Source of the DNA: Pelobates cultripes | Lineage: Eukaryota > Chordata > Amphibia > Anura > Pelobatidae | Length of the DNA stretch: 64,000 nt | Direction of reading: 5' to 3' | NCBI GenBank assembly: GCA_933207985.1 | Contig: OW240912.1 | Location: forward strand, 200,369,932 to 200,433,931 | Shown: one piece after another, positions 58,931 through 64,000 of the stretch | Numbering within the stretch: position 1 is the first letter of the stretch | Layout: each line of letters opens with the position of its first letter | Translations under genes and position numbers: made by a program | Notes under the pieces: generated by a model | The model's input: the letters and a program-made list of their open reading frames with translations, nothing else | What the model was told of the DNA's origin: nothing | Databases searched by the model: none

Positions 58931-59955
58931 TCACTTCCAGTCCTTATGGGCCTCTCCAAACGTACGGAGCATCTGCTTCAGGGTACCATTAAACCTCTCG
59001 CATAAACCATTGGACTCGGGGTGATATGCTGAATTTACTATCGGCTTAATGCCACATATCCTCCACAGCTGTTGGGTGACCTCGGCGGTGAACTGGATAC
59101 CCCTATCAGATATGATCTCCTGGGGGAACCCTACCCTGGAGAATATTTTCATTAAAGCCTCGGCCACAGTTTCGGCATGTATATTGGAGAGGGCAATAGC
59201 CTCGGGGTACCGGGTGGCGTAGTCCACTATGTCAAAATATATTTCTTACCTGAGGGACTAGGCTTGGGCAAGGGTCCCACTATATCTACTGCCACTCTAC
59301 TAAACGGTTCTTCAATAATGGGAAGGGGGCACAATTTAGCTTTGTGGCGGTCACCCCTCTTCCCCACTCGCTGGCAAATGTCACATGAGTTGTAGTAATG
59401 CCTCACATCTTTGGAAATCCCTGGCCAGAAAAAGGCGTGGGTCAGCCTGTACCGGGTACGTGTCATTCCCAGATGCCCAGACAAGGGAATATCATGCGCA
59501 ATCCTAAGCAGTTCTTGCCTATACTTTTGGGGAACTACTAACTGTTTAGTCGTTACTGTAACTGATCCCCCTACTACTCTTTCCGCAATATGATACAGTA
59601 GCCCTTTCTCCCAGGTATACCGTACCCCCTCTAACCCGGCCTGCTCTGTGCTCACCCTGTCTCTGTAGACCTGCAGTGTGGGGTCTAACTTCACCTCCGC
59701 CCCAAACATAGACGGGGTATCCCAGGTCATACGTGTCGCATGGGGGTCATTGTCTCTTACCTGAGCCTCAGAGAGTGTTGGTGGAATTGTGGTGCAAGCT
59801 TGCTGCCGGGTGGTCACTGGATGGGCTTCCTGGAGTGGAGCCTGAGGTATAAAAGCAGAGGTCATCCGGCCCAAGTCATTTCCTAGCACAACATCTGCAG
59901 GTAACTTCTGCATTAGGCCCACTTCTACCATCCCCTCCCCAGCACCCCAGTTCAA
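58931..59955 (-). pseudogene. pol: Gmr1-like protease end and integrase
   Basis: 59227-59955 starts with a protease C-terminal motif (VVLGNDLGR). A zinc-binding integrase N-terminus follows (HLGMTRTRYRL, CDICQR) and the first core aspartate in AVDIVGPLP. A one-base frame change near 59228 leads to 58931-59227 with VDYATRYPEAIA-type sequence, the second aspartate (IISDRGIQF) and the glutamate in NGLCERFNGTLK. The frame ends at a TGA just after AHKDWK, and conserved sequence (a FLPHLLFAYREVPQ stretch) continues in frame beyond it, so this is a nonsense change. Confidence 0.88.
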
Positions 59956-60428
59956 ATGTACTTTGGCAGTGGGTAGTCAGTACACTGCTCCCCCTGCCAC
60001 TCGTACCGCCACGGATCCACCCGAACCAAATGGGGTACTACCAAAGAATCCCAGAGCCCATGCACTTCTTTCCCCTCCAGGGTCACCAGCTGGTGATGAT
60101 GTTGCTGGTTGTCAGTGGCTTGTATCGACATCACTTCATGTAGTATTCCCAGGGGTTCCTCTGCCTGAGTGCTCAATATCTCCTGGGTGGCTGGCTCTAC
60201 TTGGTAATGATGGGCAGCGGCCCTTGGTGCAGGGTTCTGTCGGACTTGGTTCCATGCTTGTCGGCTCCGATTCTGAGTGCACTCTCGAGACATATGCCCC
60301 CACTGCCTGCAGGTATGGCATTGGATGTTCGCCCTGCCATTGTATCGGGAGGGTGGAGGTTGGTTCCCCTGGGTAGGTCTAAAGGGGGTTGTGGTGGAAG
60401 TCGTAGGCGTGACTGTACTGGGTTGCAC
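59952..60428 (-). pseudogene. Gmr1-like nucleocapsid and protease start
   Basis: Contains a CCHC knuckle (CHTCRQWGHMSREC), a Gln-rich linker and a protease active-site region that reads LWDSL where DSG would be expected, suggesting loss of the glycine. It is in a different frame from both the capsid ORF upstream and the integrase ORF downstream, with breaks near 60435 and 59970. Confidence 0.75.
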
Positions 60429-61332
60429 AGTGGGTCGAGGGTAATTCCGATTTCAAGGGCCCGTGATGGCTCCTTGCGTCAAAATGTTGATCTGCTAATT
60501 GGGCTGCTTCAGTTAGGGTGAGGGGTATGCGGTCTCTCACCCATTCTTGTGCCTCTGGAGACAAGCCATTAAAGAATTGTTCTAACAGCATCAATTGTCG
60601 CAACTCCACCATAGTGGTGGCTTGACTTGCCTGTATCCACCCCTGTGATGCTTGATCCAGCTTGTGAGCCCATTCCGCATTAGAATTTTTCTCCGGTTTG
60701 CGCAATCCTCTGAATTTGCGCCGGTTTGCCTCCGGAGTAATGGCATAACTTTCCAGTATGGCTCTTTTTACCTTCGCATAATCTTTGCTGTCCTCTCTGG
60801 GTACAGCGCGATAGGCTTCTGCTGCCCGACCTGACAGTTTGCCTGCCAGTAACGGCACCCATACTGCCTGTTCCATGTCATGTAAGTCACATAGCCTTTC
60901 AAAATCTTGCAAATATCTGTCAATCTCATCCTTCTCCTCACAAAACAACTTAAAGGCATGGTATGGGATTTTGGATTTTACCTGGCCGTAGACGGAGGCA
61001 GTAATGGATTCTGCCCTGGACGGTGTCTCCTGTGGACAGTGTGCCATCACATACTCCTGCACATCCGCTATCAGCACGGTCAATATTTCCAGGGGTACTG
61101 GCTGCGGCAGAAACTCCATCCTTGTTCTCATCTCTCTTTGGTATGGGGTTTCCTCCATGGCTGGTGGGGGTGTAACGCTGTGGGCTCTGTCTCCCTCCAT
61201 CAGTTCGTCGATCAGCACTGCTTTCGGCTTGTTGCTGGCTATCTTTCCCCTGGCTTCCAGCAGTTCCTTTAGTGTCTGCCTTTTTAATGCAGTGTAATCC
61301 GGGGTAATACAGTAGGGGACTACATGGGGGAC
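60379..61332 (-). pseudogene. gag: Gmr1-like Gag with SCAN-like capsid C-terminus
   Basis: The frame is open from 61332 to 60379 on the minus strand. Family-like sequence already begins around LKRQTLKELLEARGK (about 61287-61243), and no ATG marks the start, so the start has decayed or lies elsewhere. The middle (YAKVKRAILESYAITPEANR, FRGLRK, LRQLMLLEQFFNGLSPEAQE, WVRDRIPLTLTEAAQLADQ) follows the SCAN domain pattern. The vertebrate SCAN domain is known to descend from Gmr1-like Gag. The frame ends before the zinc knuckle, which is in another frame. Confidence 0.82.
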
Positions 61333-62049
61333 TTAACATTCAGACCTTTTCTCCCATCAGGCACTGCTGCACGAGAGGGACACTCCCACTGGAATATACC
61401 ATTAAGTGGATTATCCCTCCGTGCAGCAGAACCAGCATTCTACATTTAAATCCATAACTTCAACAATACTTAGTCCATTTAAATGAACGGACGTTTGGTA
61501 GATAGCTGGGGTCTGAGTGCACATTTCGTGGGAATACCGCTCAGATCCCAGCTAAAACAACCGAACGCCGCATGAAATATACTTTGCCATCGAGTTCGCC
61601 TAAAAGTACCGGACACCGATGGGGAACCACAATAACGAAAGACCGCAGCTCCCGAACAGCCTGGAAGTCCAGCGGTGTTCGCGCCGCCGAGTAGCCATTT
61701 TCAGTTCCACGCGCTCGACAACCAAACACCGCTGGTGAGACAAAGGATCCAAGATGGCCGACCGCCGCGTGGTCGGTAGCCGAACGACGGCCACCTAGGA
61801 AAGCCTTTAATTACAGATTGCAACACTGTTCCCACGTCTCTCTGTGTGTGGGCTATTAGGGAATAGCTCATTCGGTTCATGAACAGCCTGTAAAGTTGCT
61901 GTTCGTGAAACGAAACCCATGAATGCTAGCGGCTTTCGGCTGCTAGCATACGAATTCAATATACACATACATTAATACACATGGTACAGCCAAGTTATAC
62001 AAGACATTACAGGGATTACTATAGGCAACCTTTTTATGTGCATAGTCCA

Positions 62050-62762
62050 CCTCAACATACGAGGAAAGGGATTTAGGGGTGATTATTTCTGATGACTTAA
62101 AGGTAGGCAGACAATGTAATAGAGCAGCAGGAAATGCTAGCAGAATGCTTGGTTGTATAGGGAGAGGTATTAGCAGTAGAAAGAGGGAAGTGCTCATGCC
62201 ATTGTACAGAACACTGGTGAGACCTCACTTGGAGTATTGTACACAGTACTGGAGACCGTATCTTCTGAAGGATATTGATACCTTAGAGAGGGTTCAGAGA
62301 AGGGCTACTAAACTGGTTCATGGATTGCGGGATAAAACTTACCAGGAAAGGTTAAAGGATCTTAACATGTATAGCTTGGAGGAAAGACGAGACAGGGGGG
62401 ATATGATAGAAACATTTAAATATATAAAGGGAATCAACACAGTAAAGGAGGAGACTATATTTAAAAGAAGAAAAACTACCACAACAAGAGGACATAGTCT
62501 TAAATTAGAGGGACAAAGGTTTAAAAATAATATCAGGAAGTATTACTTTACTGAGTGGGTAGTGGATGCATGGAATAGCCTTCCAGCTGAAGTGGTAGAG
62601 GTTAACACAGTAAATGAGTTTAAGCATGCGTGGGATAGGCATAAGGCTATCCTAACTATAAGATAGGGCTAGGGACTAATGAAAGTATTTAGAAAATTGG
62701 GCAGACTTGATGTGCCGAATGATTCTTATCTGCCGTCACATTCTATGTTTCTTTGTTTCTAT
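62050..62762 (+). mobile_element. CR1-type LINE, 5'-truncated, inserted in the LTR
   Basis: It interrupts the LTR between two copies of GTCCA (62045-62049 and 62763-62767), the probable target duplication. It ends in TTCTATGTTTCTTTGTTTCTAT, the short-repeat 3' end typical of CR1. Confidence 0.88.
62079..62666 (+). pseudogene. CR1 ORF2 C-terminal fragment
   Basis: An open frame of 195 codons matching the conserved tail of CR1 reverse transcriptase proteins: AAGNASRMLGCIGRGI, LVRPHLEYCTQYWRP, LERVQRRATKLVHGL, YSLEERRDRGDMIETFKYI and AWNSLPAEVVEV. The in-frame sequence before the first ATG is also coding-like, so it is a 5'-truncated copy rather than a gene with its own start. The absence of stops suggests recent insertion. 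Confidence 0.9.
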
Positions 62763-62796
62763 GTCCAGAATATTACAAGTGGCTAAGTTTGCCACA

Positions 62797-63513
62797 GAGA
62801 CCAACAAATAGAGGCAATGCGTATAGCCTTTTTGGAAAGAGGATACCACAAACAAATATTGAAGAAAGTACTTGAACGAGCCCATGAAATCTTTAAAAAA
62901 GGCTCCACCCGTACAAAGAACGCTCAAATTACTATCCCAATGAAGTTTCATTCAGCAAGTGGGAATATCACAAAGTGTATTAAGAAACGATGGGAAATAT
63001 TATCAACAGAAAAATCATTGAGTTCTATTTTTTCTACATCATCTAGTATATCTTATGTTAGGAGCAAAAATGTGAAAGATTTACTGATGAAAACGGATAT
63101 AACATGGGACAAGCTACTCCCTAAAGTTTCTGAGAGGAAAGGATGCTTTCGCTGCACGGGATGTGTAACATGTGGACACATGTTGACTGGTTCCTCATTT
63201 GTGCATCCACACTCTGGCAAAAGATATGCTATTGCTCATTATATTTCATGTTTAACAGACCATGTGGTATATTTAATTTCATGCATGTGCTGCCTTTTTT
63301 ACGTTGGAAAAAACAGATTTGACTCTTAGAGACAGAATTAGAGGTCACAGGTCAGCCATCATGACAGCTTTCATGGATGGGAAGACTGACAAACATGTGG
63401 CTATGGCTAAGCATTTTTGGGAATTTAACCACAGATTGCCTATATATATATATATATATATTCAGACACCTCTGTCTAAATTTTGGATTACTGTTTGCCA
63501 GCTGCTGACCTGA
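62797..63513 (+). pseudogene. Penelope-like element fragment with GIY-YIG domain
   Basis: Coding sequence is open from the LTR edge (AFLERGYHKQILKKV) through a cysteine-rich linker (CFRCTGCVTCGHML, FVHPHSGKRY) to HVVYLISCMCC.FYVGK, the GIY-YIG start. A one-base change in an A run near 63312 moves the frame, and LRDRIRGHRSAI and HVAMAKHFWEFNH continue to 63513. The Gmr1-like element appears to have landed inside this gene; the other half is not visible to its left. Confidence 0.85.
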
Positions 63514-63817
63514 CCTTGGACAGTATATATTAGCACGTACTCTGCCAGATCTTGGCTTAGATTAAATGTGTCCTTCATGCTATGTGTATCTGTAACTGCA
63601 GGTTACGTTTCACGTTTTCTTCCCAGAACTCATTCAGGGTTATTCAATAAACTCAGAATTTTCACACAAAAAATATTAAAAATAAAAACAGTCAAGTTTT
63701 GACTATACCTGAGATGGGTATTTTTTCAGAATAAGCTATTTTTAATTCAGTTTTTGCAATCTTTTTTAATTTGCGAATGAAATATCAAATAAATAGCCTT
63801 TCAGTATAGTGTTCATT
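63514..63817. other. unassigned AT-rich stretch
   Basis: Short AT-rich spacer with no gene or repeat that I can name. Confidence 0.4.
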
Positions 63818-64000
63818 TAAAGGACCACTATAGTGCCAGGAAAACATACTCATTTTATTGGCACTATAGTGCCCTGAGGGTGCCCCCACCCTCAGGGTCC
63901 CACTCTCGCCGGGCTGGATGGAGAGGAAGGGGTTAAACACTTACCTTTCTCCAGCGCTGGGCTCCCACGGTGCTGGAGACTCTCCTCCTCCTTTCCCCGT
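63818..64000. mobile_element. T2-like MITE, cut by the window end
   Basis: Starts TTAAAGGACCACTATAGTGC and shares the GGGTGCCCCCACCCTCAGGG block with 16190-16215 and an AGCGCTGG...GAG segment with 36930-36960. The right end lies outside the window. Confidence 0.7.

Larger units (their letters stand above)
56583..62796 (-). mobile_element. Gmr1-type Ty3/gypsy retrotransposon (integrase before reverse transcriptase)
   Basis: In minus-strand order: LTR, Gag with a SCAN-like capsid end, CCHC and protease, integrase, then reverse transcriptase and RNase H, polypurine tract and LTR. The integrase ahead of reverse transcriptase is a Ty1/copia-like order found among Ty3/gypsy elements only in the Gmr1-like group of deuterostomes. 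The element is inactive: frame changes between modules, a nonsense codon at the end of the integrase core, and a deletion in RNase H. One LTR is truncated at about 56583 and the other is split by a CR1 (62050-62762). Confidence 0.9.
61613..62796 (-). repeat. 5' LTR of the Gmr1-like element, split by a CR1
   Basis: Homology to the truncated LTR spans 61613-62049 and 62763-62796. It extends further left by an amount I could not fix, because the primer-binding site was not recognised; a palindromic TCTGAGTGCAC...GCTCAGATC segment lies at about 61513-61550. The outer end is GCCACA at 62796 (TGTGGC on the minus strand). Confidence 0.78.

Noticed and set aside
61293..61300. LTR boundary of the Gmr1-like element at TGTAATCC
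   Set aside because: Gag-like coding sequence continues across this point on the minus strand, so the LTR must end further out.

Overview
The window reads as nuclear DNA of a vertebrate, most likely an anuran amphibian. It holds one recognisable host gene, hippocalcin (hpca), on the minus strand. The rest is intron or intergenic sequence packed with transposable elements. The frog call rests on many TTAA-flanked T2-type MITEs (TTAAAGG termini, as described in Xenopus) together with hAT, piggyBac-MITE, Tc1, L1, L2, CR1, Penelope, Tf1/sushi and Gmr1-type elements. The species is not identifiable from this alone. Host gene: the first coding exon of hpca (residues 1-126) is at 17011-17388 and the next (residues 127-161 plus one base) is at 79-184. 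Both have clean splice sites. The last coding exon lies beyond base 1 and any non-coding first exon lies above 17.4 kb. The 16.8 kb intron between them is swollen by repeats: a polypurine/minisatellite composite (about 3.2-6.2 kb) and a four-level nest at 7.2-15.6 kb. In that nest a T2 MITE contains a hAT-like element, which contains a second T2 MITE, which contains a nearly intact Tf1/sushi-group chromovirus (9475-14841). The chromovirus has 535-bp LTRs differing at one base, an apparent self-priming primer-binding site, a GGGAAAC minus-1 frameshift site with an H-type pseudoknot, and a single frame break in pol. From 18 to 36 kb there is a short hAT MITE, a 53-bp tandem array, a Tc1 relic, a 1.05-kb solo LTR, a second hAT composite full of minisatellites (27380-29555), degenerate telomere-like repeats and further T2 MITEs. 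From 36.5 to 47 kb there is a 5.7-kb hAT-flanked unit enclosing a dead L1, a piggyBac MITE, a fragment of the same hAT family, and an unusual retroposon (44153-46966) with one 232-codon ORF and no reverse transcriptase, itself interrupted by a 920-bp hAT. From 48 to 64 kb there is a graveyard of nested retroelements: back-to-back Penelope-like fragments, a minus-strand L1 split by an L2 and by a 1-kb solo LTR, a Gmr1-type Ty3 element with integrase ahead of reverse transcriptase and a SCAN-like Gag, a CR1 inserted in one of its LTRs, and another Penelope-like fragment. I saw no RNA gene, CRISPR array or bacterial-type operon. The genes do not form a pathway: the host content is one calcium-sensor gene, and the other coding capacity belongs to mobile elements, most of them broken.
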